Shown: positions 9,319-18,305 of the stretch, in pieces | Numbering within the stretch: the first letter of the stretch is position 1 | Layout: every line of letters starts with the position of its first letter | DNA from: Gelidibacter maritimus | Lineage (GTDB): Bacteria > Bacteroidota > Bacteroidia > Flavobacteriales > Flavobacteriaceae | DNA length: 64,000 nt | Assembly: GCF_014062315.1 (NCBI RefSeq) | Contig: NZ_JACGLT010000010.1 | Coordinates: forward strand, 13,781 to 77,780 | Direction of reading: 5' to 3' | Translations under genes and position numbers: made by a program | Notes under the pieces: generated by a model | Told to the model about the DNA's origin: nothing | Databases searched by the model: none | What the model saw: only the letters and a program-made list of their open reading frames with translations

Positions 9319-10532
9319 ACAAGTTAATAGTTTCAATTTGTTTTTATTTACCTTTCGCAATTAGTTGCTTGAATGTACAGGAAATCACAGCAAATTTCGT
9401 CTCAACGAGTCTAGCTCAAATTATCGCTTATCTAAATTTGGTTTTAATTATTACCGGCGTAGTGCTATTCCGTAAAAACATTCGTATTTTATCCAGTACT
9501 AATCGATTATGGTTTGTTTTTTATATTTTATATTATGGTATAGGGCTATTGGCTTCCGGGGTATCTGGCTTTCAAACTTCCATTATTGCAACATTAGTTC
9601 CAGTAATATTTTTTACTGGATATAATTTCCTTTTAAGTAATAAAGTACACTTTAATCTTTTTTTTATTATTCTTACCATTTGTTTTGTCATTACATCGTT
9701 TATTACAATAATTTTTGTTAAACTCAATTTCAACATCTATACTGGTGAAGTTCTACGTGGGTGGGATCTTGATCGGGCAGGTGGGATTACTGGTGATGCT
9801 AATGCAGCAGCACTGACCAATATTATTGCATTCTTGTTGGTTAATCAAATATATAAGCCTTCTAAAATAATTTTTCGTCTTATCAAAATTTTATTGTTGA
9901 TAACTATATTTTATAGCCTCTTCCTTACATTTTCTACTACTGGTTTATTTACGTTTACTATAATCTTTGCTTTAATAAATTATAAGTTCTTTACGGGTAT
10001 AAAGATCGTATTGTTCGTCGTGATGATACCTTTATTTTACATAGGGGTTTTTGTGCTTCAATCCGAAGTTCAGAGTTTAGGTTTATCAAAAGCACAAACA
10101 TATAAAATTGAAAATATAACAAATCTATTAACTTTTAAATTAGATAAAGTAGACAATTCCGGGAGGGGGGATTTGTTAGATAATGTAATTCATTATTTAT
10201 ACAAAAATCCAATTCTTGGAAATGGAATTGATTTTTCGGTTGCTATGAGAGGCCATAATACATATATTGGTATTTGGGTGGATGCTGGGATATTAACTTT
10301 CCTATTTTTTATCTTTATGTTATCTTATTACTTACTTAAAACATTTGCATTAATTCCACAGCTTCGATTTTTTGCGATGTCATTATTAATAGTGCTTTAT
10401 ATTTTTATGATAAGTCTACAGAGTGTGATAAACAAACCATACCTAATTGTTATTTTTGTATTTATTGGTTACCTTATTGATAACAATAAATCAGATAATA
10501 GTTATATGGATACATCACAGGAAACAATTTAA
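9315..10532 (+). CDS. Wzy-type O-antigen/capsule polymerase
   Basis: A 405-residue integral membrane protein with about ten hydrophobic segments and one larger polar loop (roughly residues 255-320). That loop contains GRGDLLDNVIHYLYKNPILGNG and ends in RGHNTYIGIWVDAGI, the arrangement of the periplasmic loop of the O-antigen ligase/polymerase family (Wzy_C-like; the GHNTY pattern is common there). It should join flipped repeat units on the periplasmic side. It overlaps the upstream GT4 gene by 4 nt. It is the last gene of the first gene block, followed by 1.17 kb without a recognisable gene. A WaaL-type ligase role is possible but less likely beside a Wzx. Confidence 0.85.
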   Translation: MNKLIVSICFYLPFAISCLNVQEITANFVSTSLAQIIAYLNLVLIITGVVLFRKNIRILSSTNRLWFVFYILYYGIGLLASGVSGFQTSIIATLVPVIFFTGYNFLLSNKVHFNLFFIILTICFVITSFITIIFVKLNFNIYTGEVLRGWDLDRAGGITGDANAAALTNIIAFLLVNQIYKPSKIIFRLIKILLLITIFYSLFLTFSTTGLFTFTIIFALINYKFFTGIKIVLFVVMIPLFYIGVFVLQSEVQSLGLSKAQTYKIENITNLLTFKLDKVDNSGRGDLLDNVIHYLYKNPILGNGIDFSVAMRGHNTYIGIWVDAGILTFLFFIFMLSYYLLKTFALIPQLRFFAMSLLIVLYIFMISLQSVINKPYLIVIFVFIGYLIDNNKSDNSYMDTSQETI

Positions 10533-11704
10533 CATTCTCTAATACCTTTGGTGTAATCTAAATTATCTGAAAATTATTAAATTGACTTTTTTCGTTGCAG
10601 AAAACTAATCAAAGCTGCTATCGAAAAATAAAATCTGAGTTTATTATATATGTTTTATTCACGTGATACATCTTAATATTCAATATTTTCTTTATTAGAG
10701 GTCATTGTTAATCGAAAAACCTAAAGTAATTAAGAAAGTCTTGGGGTTCATTGGCATTTGTCCATTTATGAGATTATACAGATACTAAGTATATCAGCGA
10801 TGGACAAAACTCCAATCAAAGAATTGCTTACAGACGAATTTTCAAATCAAAATTTCAATGCATAGATAAATTTATTTAACAACTAAATATCATCGCATCA
10901 GAACTAATCTGGGTTCTTAAGTAATTTTGAACAGACCGGCATGTATCTATAGATAGTTATTATTTTAATTTGCTTATATTGGAAAATACTCCAATATTTT
11001 ATGTTTTGTCTCTAATGTCAAAGACGATCCTTCTTAGTTGAGATTCTTTGTCAGCTCTGTCAATTGTGCGTCATATTCTCATCATTAAAAATGACATTGT
11101 ATATGTTGTCTGGTAGTCAATCTCTCAAAAACTTGTTTATTGGACATTACTTTTTCGCAAATTAGAAAGCGTGCAATCTGCATTGTTGATATTGCTCGCA
11201 ATCAACTTATTATCTTTCAAATAAATCGAAGAAGCCGTTTGTTAGCAAGTTATTTCATAAATATGTGATGATACGTTGCGGTGCTTAAAAACTCTATCAA
11301 GCAGAGCAAGTCCTCCAATGCATTCCATCATATGAATCTTCATTTTTTTTCCCGTAGAGTGGATTTCGCACAAGAACATCTAAAGATGTCCTCAAAAAAT
11401 GTTATTATGAGTGAATCTACTATTTTAAGATTCTTTACGAATAACACTCTTGTCCTTTCGTCAAATAACATTTTTGAAGTCAAGTAAGTTTAGTTCAAGT
11501 TTGATATTAAGTTGTCCCGTTAAATATTTACTTTTGTTCAAATGTAAAGTTTATGGTAAAATCCAAGGTTTAAACAAAGCGGGGAACCCCTATAGGAAAC
11601 CGTACTTTTCAAAATGCTCATTGGGCACTAAAAAGTATATACTTTAGCCTGAGTAACGGTTATCCTGTTAATAGTCATAATGTATCGCTTAATAATTAAA
11701 AAAT
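10533..11704. other. 1.17-kb stretch without recognisable gene inside the polysaccharide locus
   Basis: A+T-rich DNA separating the polymerase gene from the next GT4 gene, where the rest of the locus is tightly packed. Open stretches on the plus strand (11281-11487 and 11450-11647) have no family features and an unusual composition. Small inverted repeats occur, for example ACATCT/AGATGT near 11380 and TTGGA...TCCAA near 10980. It is most simply the remains of one or more decayed or deleted genes. The last ~100 bases must hold the promoter or leader of the 11705 gene. Confidence 0.6.
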
Positions 11705-12778
11705 TTGAACTCTAATAAAATTAAAATCATCTTTGTGCTTCCCAACCTATTACCAGGTGGTGCAGAACGAGTGTTTTCATATTTAGCTCAAAACATTGAC
11801 GCAAAAAAATTCAATGCAACATTGTTAATAATGGGCTATTCCAAAGATGCTTCTTATAAAATTGAAAATATAACCACCGTCTTTTTAGAAAAACCAAGAG
11901 TGTTAAATGGAATTCCTGCACTATATCAATATATTAGAAAAAATAAACCAAATATTTTGGTTAGCGCAGTTGGTCATCTTAATACGGTTACTGCATATAT
12001 GTCCTTCATGTTTCCTAAAACTAAATTTATATCAAGAGAAGTTACTGTTCTTAGCTTGGATGAATCATTTTTTAAAACAAAGAAGTTTGATCTTTTAGGC
12101 TTTTTAAGCAATAGACGTTTTAATTCTTTTGATAAGATTATATGTCAATCACAAGACATGTTAGATGATATTAAAAACAGCTATAAAGTATCTGAAGACA
12201 AAATGATAGTAATAAATAATCCCATAACAGATGGATTCAATCTTAAAAACCAAATAGCCATAAACACCCCTATTCAGTATATAACCGTTGGTAGATTAAG
12301 CAGAGAAAAAGGTATCGATAGAATTTTAAAGATACTGACAAAACTCAACTTTCCTTTTCATTATACAATTATTGGCGACGGAGTTGAAAAAGATAATCTT
12401 TTCTCCTTAATCGACCAATATGGTTTAAAAGATAAAATCACTCATATCAATTTCACAAAAGACGTCGCAATATATCTTTCTAAAAGTGATTTTTTCCTAC
12501 AAGGATCCTATTTTGAAGGTTTTCCTAACTGTTTAATTGAATCATGTGCCGTCGGCACCCCTGTCATAGCTTTTAAAGCTCCAGGCGGTACTAAAGAAAT
12601 CATTGAGGATGGTATTAACGGTTTTTTGGTTGAAAACGAAGAACATTTTCTTGAAAAACTAACGGCTCAACATAAGTGGGATCCAATAGAAGTTAGAGAA
12701 TCTGTATATACGAAATTCAATAAAAACTTAATTCTTCAACAATACGAAGACTTATTTCTTAATATTCTTAAACAATAA
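11705..12778 (+). CDS. GT4 family glycosyltransferase with TTG start
   Basis: A 357-residue GT-B enzyme. The conserved N-terminus IKIIFVLPNLLPGGAER (GGAER at ~18-22) must be included, and the only usable initiator before it is TTG at 11705-11707. An in-frame TAA lies 12 nt upstream at 11693 and the next ATG is ~45 codons in, past the conserved motif. The donor-site motif EGFPNCLIE lies at ~271-279. It has no membrane segment, so it acts on the cytoplasmic face. It begins the second gene block of the locus, and the following GT4 starts 6 bp after its stop. The rare start codon suggests low or leader-dependent translation. Confidence 0.9.
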   Translation: MNSNKIKIIFVLPNLLPGGAERVFSYLAQNIDAKKFNATLLIMGYSKDASYKIENITTVFLEKPRVLNGIPALYQYIRKNKPNILVSAVGHLNTVTAYMSFMFPKTKFISREVTVLSLDESFFKTKKFDLLGFLSNRRFNSFDKIICQSQDMLDDIKNSYKVSEDKMIVINNPITDGFNLKNQIAINTPIQYITVGRLSREKGIDRILKILTKLNFPFHYTIIGDGVEKDNLFSLIDQYGLKDKITHINFTKDVAIYLSKSDFFLQGSYFEGFPNCLIESCAVGTPVIAFKAPGGTKEIIEDGINGFLVENEEHFLEKLTAQHKWDPIEVRESVYTKFNKNLILQQYEDLFLNILKQ

Positions 12779-12784
12779 ATCGGA

Positions 12785-13930
12785 ATGAAATTAGGAATAT
12801 TCATTTACTCATTATCAGGTGGAGGGGCTGAAAGACAAACATCATATATATTGTCATATTGTCATAAGCACAATATTGAGACGCATTTAATACTAATGAA
12901 CACCACCATTAAATATGATATACCCGAAGGACTACAAGTACATTATCTAGAAAAATCTGAAGTAACTGAAAATGGTTTGCTTAAAGCTATTAAAATTCCT
13001 TATTTGGCCTATAAATATTCTAAATTAGTAAAAAAATTAAATATTACCCATAGTGTAAGTCTTTTAGTAAGACCTAATTTTATAAACTTAATCGCTAGTC
13101 AATTTACACACTATAACTTTAAAGTTATCTCAAATGAATTGGCTTTTCCAAGCTTACAATATAGTTATAAAGGCTTCCAATCTATATTCAACAAAACGTT
13201 AATTAAAACATTATATAAAGAATCTGATTTAATTATTGCTAACTCGAATGGGAATGCGAATGACTTAATAGATAATTTTAAAGTACCTTCCAGCATAATT
13301 AAAGTTGTTTATAACCCAATCGATTTAGATAAAATAAAATCCATTGAAGCCAGTACGTCATTGTTCGATACTGAAAATTTTAACCTTATCACCCTAGGTC
13401 GCTTAGATCGAGGGAAAAATCATGAAATGTTAATTAGAGCGGTTCATAAATTACAGAATCCGAAAGTGCGTTTGTATATTTTCGGTGTTGGAGAACTACA
13501 GCAAGAATTAGAAATACTCATCCAAGAGTTAAAAGTTAATGAAGCGGTGAAACTCATGGGTTTTAATCCCAACCCCTATCAATTTCTTAAAGCAGCAGAT
13601 CTCTTTGTATTTGGATCCAATCATGAAGGGTTTCCGAACGTTTTATTGGAAGCTATGGCTTGTGGATTGCCTATATTAAGTACGAACTGCCAATCTGGTC
13701 CAAGTGAGATTATGGAGTTAAATACCGATAAAAATGACTTAATGATAACCGACTATGGCATTCTAGTACCAATTAAAAATGTTAACTTAATGGTTAAAGG
13801 AATGAACTATTTTATAAATAATAAAAGCTACGCTCAAAATTGTAGGATTAATAGCCTTAAACGTGTTAAGGATTTTGGAAAAAACCGTATTTTGGAAAAA
13901 TACATCAACACAATAAAGTCAATAGCTTAG
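12785..13930 (+). CDS. GT4 family glycosyltransferase
   Basis: A 381-residue GT-B glycosyltransferase. It opens with LGIFIYSLSGGGAERQ, the acceptor-domain glycine-rich loop, and carries EGFPNVLLEAMACGLP (E(x7)E) at ~281-289 in the donor domain. A short TDKNDLMITDYGILVP insertion near the end is typical of GT4 proteins annotated as N-acetylgalactosamine transferases in such clusters, but this is not proof of specificity. It sits 6 bp after the preceding GT4 and 29 bp before asnB, in one operon. Presumed role: extension of the lipid-linked repeat unit. Confidence 0.93.
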   Translation: MKLGIFIYSLSGGGAERQTSYILSYCHKHNIETHLILMNTTIKYDIPEGLQVHYLEKSEVTENGLLKAIKIPYLAYKYSKLVKKLNITHSVSLLVRPNFINLIASQFTHYNFKVISNELAFPSLQYSYKGFQSIFNKTLIKTLYKESDLIIANSNGNANDLIDNFKVPSSIIKVVYNPIDLDKIKSIEASTSLFDTENFNLITLGRLDRGKNHEMLIRAVHKLQNPKVRLYIFGVGELQQELEILIQELKVNEAVKLMGFNPNPYQFLKAADLFVFGSNHEGFPNVLLEAMACGLPILSTNCQSGPSEIMELNTDKNDLMITDYGILVPIKNVNLMVKGMNYFINNKSYAQNCRINSLKRVKDFGKNRILEKYINTIKSIA

Positions 13931-13959
13931 AAAGGGAGCTTAAAAATTAAATTTTAAAT

Positions 13960-15864
13960 ATGTGTGGAATCAACGGCATTATAACCAAGTCCAATCAGAA
14001 AAGAGATAAGCTTTCCGAAGTCATTAATTCCATGAATAATCTCATCATCCACCGAGGTCCGGATGATGATGGTTTGTTTTCAGAGGAGAATCCTGATTTT
14101 TCCGTTGGGATGGGAATGCGAAGATTATCTATCATTGACTTAAATTCGGGAGAACAACCTATATTTTCAGACGATAAGCAAATTGTCATCGTGTTTAATG
14201 GCGAAATCTATAATTTTAAATTAATTAAATCTAAACTGGAAGCAGAAGGTGTTTCATTCACCACTAATAGTGATACCGAAGTTATCTTGAAAGCCTATGA
14301 AAAATATGGCGTTGAGTCCTTTCAATGGTTAGATGGCATGTTTGCATTTAGCATCTATGACAAAAACCTCAATAAATTATTTATTGCCAGAGATTTTTTT
14401 GGTGAAAAACCTTTGTATTACACGCATACCGATAAAGAGTTTATTTGGGCTTCAGAACTAAAATCTATTATTAAAACCATAAATTTTACTCCCACTATTT
14501 CAAAAAAAGGCTTGAATCTTTATTTTAGATTAACTTACATTCCTGCTCCACATACCATTTACGACAATATTTTTAAGCTTGAAGCCAATCATTATTTGGA
14601 ATATGATCTGTCTTCACACAAGACAGCAATTCACAAAATCAATGAGGAACCCAAACCTAAAGCTTCCAATATTTCTTTTGACGATGCCAAATCAAAAACG
14701 AAAGACTTGGTTTATAACAGTGTGGAAAGTAGATCTATTGCCGATGTTGGCTTGGGAACGTTTTTATCAGGAGGTGTTGATTCATCGATTATCACACTTT
14801 GTTTGGCACAAACTACCGACAAAAAAATTGATACTTTTTCAATCGGGTTTAAAAAAGCTTCTTATGACGAGTCGGATAAATCTCGAGTTGTAGCTAAAAT
14901 GATAAATAGTAATCACCATGAATTTATCATAGATGAGAACGATCTTAAACATAATATTCACGACATATTATTGAATTTCGACGAGCCATTTTCTGATTCG
15001 GCGGCCTTACCCACTCATCTTCTCTCCCAAAAAACGAGTCAACACGTCAAGGTTGCACTGACCGGTGATGGTGGCGATGAAGTATTTGGAGGGTATAACA
15101 AGTACTATATTGGTAAAATGAATGATAAATACACGAGTTTTATACCCAAGGGCCTACATAAAACTATCTCAAGATTAGGTAATAAATATCTTATCGATAA
15201 AGATGATCATCGCGGGCGAAAATATCAAATTAACAAGTTGCTGAATGCCATAGATTATAATGGTGAGTTTTATTGGGATATTATCTCGCTGGCTAATACG
15301 AGCAATCAATTAGCTGAAATAATTGCACCTGAGTATTTCGAAAATAACATCTTTGCTGAATATAAAGATATTTTAAACTATCAAAAAGTTGAGACATTAA
15401 CAGATTTTAGACTAGTTGATAAAATATTGAGTCTTGAGGGCGGAATGTTGGCCAAAGTAGATAGAACTAGTATGATGTCTTCATTAGAGTGCAGAGCGCC
15501 TTTTTTGAATAGAGAACTATGGGAATTTGCCAATACGCTTCCCGAAAATTACCTAATGAAAGGTTGGAATAAAAAGTATATACTAAAAGACGCCTTCAAA
15601 GATCAGTTTCCAGAGAAATTTTTAGATAAAAGCAAAAGTGGATTTGGCAGCCCGACAGGAGATTGGTTAAGACAAAGTTTCAGAACGGAGCTCGAGAGCT
15701 ATATCGAACCTGAATTTTTAAAATCACAAGGAATATTTAATGTAGAAGTGATTACTAAATTGGTGAATGATCATTTAGACAGTAAAAAAGACAGTTCGTT
15801 TAGGGTTTGGACATTATACTGTTTCCAAAAATGGTATAAGTTCAATTATCTTAATCAAAATTAA
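13960..15864 (+). CDS. asnB: Asparagine synthase (glutamine-hydrolysing) family protein
   Basis: 634 residues, the usual AsnB length. The protein begins MCGINGI, so after Met removal Cys is the N-terminal nucleophile of the class II glutaminase domain (~1-210), with RGPDD near 33-37 and the NGEIYN motif. The synthetase domain has the PP-loop SGGVDSS at ~269-275 and DEVFGGY downstream. The general reaction is glutamine-dependent amide formation on an adenylated carboxylate. Between GT4 genes of a surface polysaccharide locus, such homologues often amidate uronic-acid residues rather than make free asparagine. Which applies here cannot be decided from sequence. It is 6 bp upstream of the next GT4. 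Confidence 0.93.
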   Translation: MCGINGIITKSNQKRDKLSEVINSMNNLIIHRGPDDDGLFSEENPDFSVGMGMRRLSIIDLNSGEQPIFSDDKQIVIVFNGEIYNFKLIKSKLEAEGVSFTTNSDTEVILKAYEKYGVESFQWLDGMFAFSIYDKNLNKLFIARDFFGEKPLYYTHTDKEFIWASELKSIIKTINFTPTISKKGLNLYFRLTYIPAPHTIYDNIFKLEANHYLEYDLSSHKTAIHKINEEPKPKASNISFDDAKSKTKDLVYNSVESRSIADVGLGTFLSGGVDSSIITLCLAQTTDKKIDTFSIGFKKASYDESDKSRVVAKMINSNHHEFIIDENDLKHNIHDILLNFDEPFSDSAALPTHLLSQKTSQHVKVALTGDGGDEVFGGYNKYYIGKMNDKYTSFIPKGLHKTISRLGNKYLIDKDDHRGRKYQINKLLNAIDYNGEFYWDIISLANTSNQLAEIIAPEYFENNIFAEYKDILNYQKVETLTDFRLVDKILSLEGGMLAKVDRTSMMSSLECRAPFLNRELWEFANTLPENYLMKGWNKKYILKDAFKDQFPEKFLDKSKSGFGSPTGDWLRQSFRTELESYIEPEFLKSQGIFNVEVITKLVNDHLDSKKDSSFRVWTLYCFQKWYKFNYLNQN

Positions 15865-15870
15865 GAGAGA

Positions 15871-17001
15871 ATGCAGAAAAAGCGGATATTGTTAGTGGCG
15901 TCGTATGATGGCTCTCTATACGAGTTCAGGGGGGATTTTATAAAACACCTCATTGCCAACAACTATGAGGTTTTTGCGGCTGCTCCTATTTTTTCAGAAA
16001 AGTATTTTAAGAAAATTAAGGAGATTGGCGCTACTCCTATTGAATTTAAGTTGCAACGCACAGGTCTTAATCCTATCAAAGATCTTCAAACCATATACGA
16101 ACTGAAATCAATCATAAAAAAAAACAGAATAGATTTAGTATTCCCTTACACATTAAAGCCGGTAGTTTACAGCTCCATTGCAGCCAATATGTGCAAAATC
16201 CCTGTTATCTCATTAATCACAGGATTAGGCTATACTTTTTCTGGGTTGACCGCTAAGACAAAGCTATTGCAACGCTTTAGTGAGTCCTTATACAAATTAT
16301 CTATTAGAAAAAATAGAGCCATCGTATTTCAGAACACAGATGATCATCAACTTTTATTGGATAGAAAAATTATTGATGTCTCACAAAAAGTTGCCTTTGT
16401 TAGTGGTTCAGGAGTCAATCTTGAACAATTTAGATTTAAAGAAAAAAAAACCACTGATCATGTATCTTTTCTTTTAATTGCAAGATTAATTAAAGAAAAA
16501 GGAATTGCTCTTTATATGGAAGCGGCAGAAATATTGAAAGCAAGGTATCCTCAATCAGAGTTTCATTTGATTGGAGCAACTGAAACCTCTCCTTCTGCAA
16601 TCAGTGAGGATGAAATCAACCTTTTACATCAAAAAGGAATTATTGTTTTTCATGGTCTTCAATATAATATTGAAGAACATTTGCACAAAAGAGATGTTTT
16701 TGTGTTGCCGAGTTACTATCGGGAAGGTTTGCCAAGAACCACTTTGGAAGCCTGTGCTTGCGGAAATCCAATAATTACGACGGATTCGGTAGGTTGTAGA
16801 GAATCTGTAAAAGAAGGGTTCAACGGATTTTTAATTGAGCCTCAAGACTTAGAATCTTTGATAAAAGCTATGGAGTATTTTATTAATAATCCTGATAAAA
16901 TCAAAGAAATGGGAATCAATAGCAGAAAATATGCTGAAGAGCGATTTGATGTGGATATAATCAATAATGATTTATTACAATTAATAAAAAGTATTCTTTA
17001 A
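15871..17001 (+). CDS. GT4 family glycosyltransferase (PglA/WbpX-like)
   Basis: 376 residues, GT-B fold. The N-terminus RILLVASYDGSLYEFRGDF and the segment VFPYTLKPVVYSSIAA, followed by ISLITGLGYTF, are typical of transferases related to Campylobacter PglA and Pseudomonas WbpX, which act early on undecaprenyl-linked amino sugars. The donor motif EGLPRTTLEACACGNP lies at ~285-300. Its place directly before the PglC-like initiating transferase (14 bp) supports the idea that it adds the second sugar to the lipid-linked first sugar. Specificity (GalNAc or other) is inferred from the family only. Confidence 0.9.
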   Translation: MQKKRILLVASYDGSLYEFRGDFIKHLIANNYEVFAAAPIFSEKYFKKIKEIGATPIEFKLQRTGLNPIKDLQTIYELKSIIKKNRIDLVFPYTLKPVVYSSIAANMCKIPVISLITGLGYTFSGLTAKTKLLQRFSESLYKLSIRKNRAIVFQNTDDHQLLLDRKIIDVSQKVAFVSGSGVNLEQFRFKEKKTTDHVSFLLIARLIKEKGIALYMEAAEILKARYPQSEFHLIGATETSPSAISEDEINLLHQKGIIVFHGLQYNIEEHLHKRDVFVLPSYYREGLPRTTLEACACGNPIITTDSVGCRESVKEGFNGFLIEPQDLESLIKAMEYFINNPDKIKEMGINSRKYAEERFDVDIINNDLLQLIKSIL

Positions 17002-17015
17002 ATAAATCTAATCTT

Positions 17016-17630
17016 ATGCACATATACAGCATATTTATAAAACGTATTTTTGACTTTTTAGCCGCCTTTTTTGGACTTATTATAATTTCTCCAATATTTA
17101 TAATTTTAATGTTTTCACTTTTTATACTTAATAATGGTAAGCCTTTTTTCTATCAAAGACGCACTGGAAAACATGGCACTTTATTCACAATTATTAAGTT
17201 TAAAACCATGAATGATAAAACAGATAAAAACGGAGAATTATTGCCCGCAATGGAACGTGTAACAAAAATCGGGAACCTTTGTAGAAAGCTTTCACTGGAC
17301 GAGCTACCACAGCTAATAAATATTCTCAAGGGAGACATGAGCCTGATAGGACCGCGACCACTCCTACCCCAATATTTACAATATTATAATGCCAGACAGA
17401 ATAAAAGACATGACGTTTTGCCGGGTATTACAGGATGGGCACAAGTAAACGGTAGAAACACCATAAGCTGGGAACAGAAATTTGAATACGACGTTTATTA
17501 TGTAGAGCATCAATCGTTTTCCTTGGATCTGAAAATCTTCTTAAGAACAATAGATAAAGTCATAAACAGAAAAGATATAAATAACTCCGAAACAATGGAT
17601 ATGCCGGAGTTTTTAGGAACTAAGGAATAG
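17016..17630 (+). CDS. Initiating phosphoglycosyl transferase (PglC-like, small monotopic)
   Basis: A 204-residue bacterial sugar transferase (COG2148). A single N-terminal hydrophobic segment (residues ~8-35) forms the re-entrant helix. The catalytic Asp-Glu pair is in LSLDELPQL (~93-98), and KGDMSLIGPRPLL, PGITGWAQVNGR follow. It transfers phospho-sugar from a UDP-sugar to undecaprenyl phosphate, the first step of the repeat unit. The short length fits PglC/WecA-independent monotopic enzymes that use UDP-diNAcBac-type sugars, matching the PglE/PglF-like genes at 19618-22625. It ends 18 bp before the end of a convergent gene, so it is the last gene of the plus-strand block. Confidence 0.93.
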   Translation: MHIYSIFIKRIFDFLAAFFGLIIISPIFIILMFSLFILNNGKPFFYQRRTGKHGTLFTIIKFKTMNDKTDKNGELLPAMERVTKIGNLCRKLSLDELPQLINILKGDMSLIGPRPLLPQYLQYYNARQNKRHDVLPGITGWAQVNGRNTISWEQKFEYDVYYVEHQSFSLDLKIFLRTIDKVINRKDINNSETMDMPEFLGTKE

Positions 17631-17648
17631 TTTATCGTTGAAATGTCT

Positions 17649-18305
17649 TTAAACAATTTTTAAATCCTTTAAGTTTAAAATATAATCTTGTGGTAAGTTT
17701 TGAGCATCGGAGAATTTATGGGAATCAAAATGAATGTTTTTACCATTATCTATTAAAGCCACACTTCTCCAGCCTAAAGTATTGGGAGCAATAAAATCCT
17801 TTTTTAAATTATCCGCAATATAATAGTAGTCTTTACCTGACACCAACCTTTCAATGGCTTTAAAGTTGTCCAAACTAGGCTTTTCAGATGCAATTTCGTC
17901 AGAAATCACGATGCCATCCAGATAATCCAAGATCCCTAAGCTTTCAATTTTTGCTCTTTGTGTTTTTGATCTCCCGTCAGTGATGATTCCAATTTTTCCG
18001 TTTTTTGATTTTATGGCATCAAAAACATCTAGAACACCATCGAACAATTGAATTTTCGGATGGTGATTCCGATACATTTCAACCAAAGTCTTTAGTTCCA
18101 AATTATAAGCAGTGGCAATAAACTCAAAGACGTTTATCTCACATCGGTATAATGAAAACATCTTTGAATATAGCGGCTTCCAATTCGTCGGCTCCAAGTA
18201 TACGGCTATTGATTGATATGCAGACTTTAAAAAATCCAATTCATTATATAATGTGTCGTCTAAATCAAAAACAACAACGGTGTTTGAATCAACCTTTATA
18301 TCCAT
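17649..18305 (-). CDS. HAD-family hydrolase
   Basis: 218 residues. Motif I is VVVFDLDDTLYNE (residues ~10-22, DxDxT nucleophile), motif II is in GIITDGRSKTQ, and motif III/IV is in ISDEIASEKPSLDNF with YIADNLKKDF. A cap of ~80 residues lies between motifs I and II (subclass I). It should be a cytosolic phosphatase on a small substrate. Its start overlaps the end of the ATP-grasp gene by 17 nt, so the two are translationally coupled and probably functionally linked. They sit on the opposite strand between the PglC-like and PglE-like genes. The substrate is unknown. Confidence 0.9.
   Translation of the reverse strand: MDIKVDSNTVVVFDLDDTLYNELDFLKSAYQSIAVYLEPTNWKPLYSKMFSLYRCEINVFEFIATAYNLELKTLVEMYRNHHPKIQLFDGVLDVFDAIKSKNGKIGIITDGRSKTQRAKIESLGILDYLDGIVISDEIASEKPSLDNFKAIERLVSGKDYYYIADNLKKDFIAPNTLGWRSVALIDNGKNIHFDSHKFSDAQNLPQDYILNLKDLKIV

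Noticed and set aside
11281-11647. Two overlapping plus-strand frames (68 and 65 codons) in the gene-free kilobase
   Set aside because: They have non-ATG or unsupported starts, no recognisable domain and biased composition; treated as chance frames in decayed DNA.
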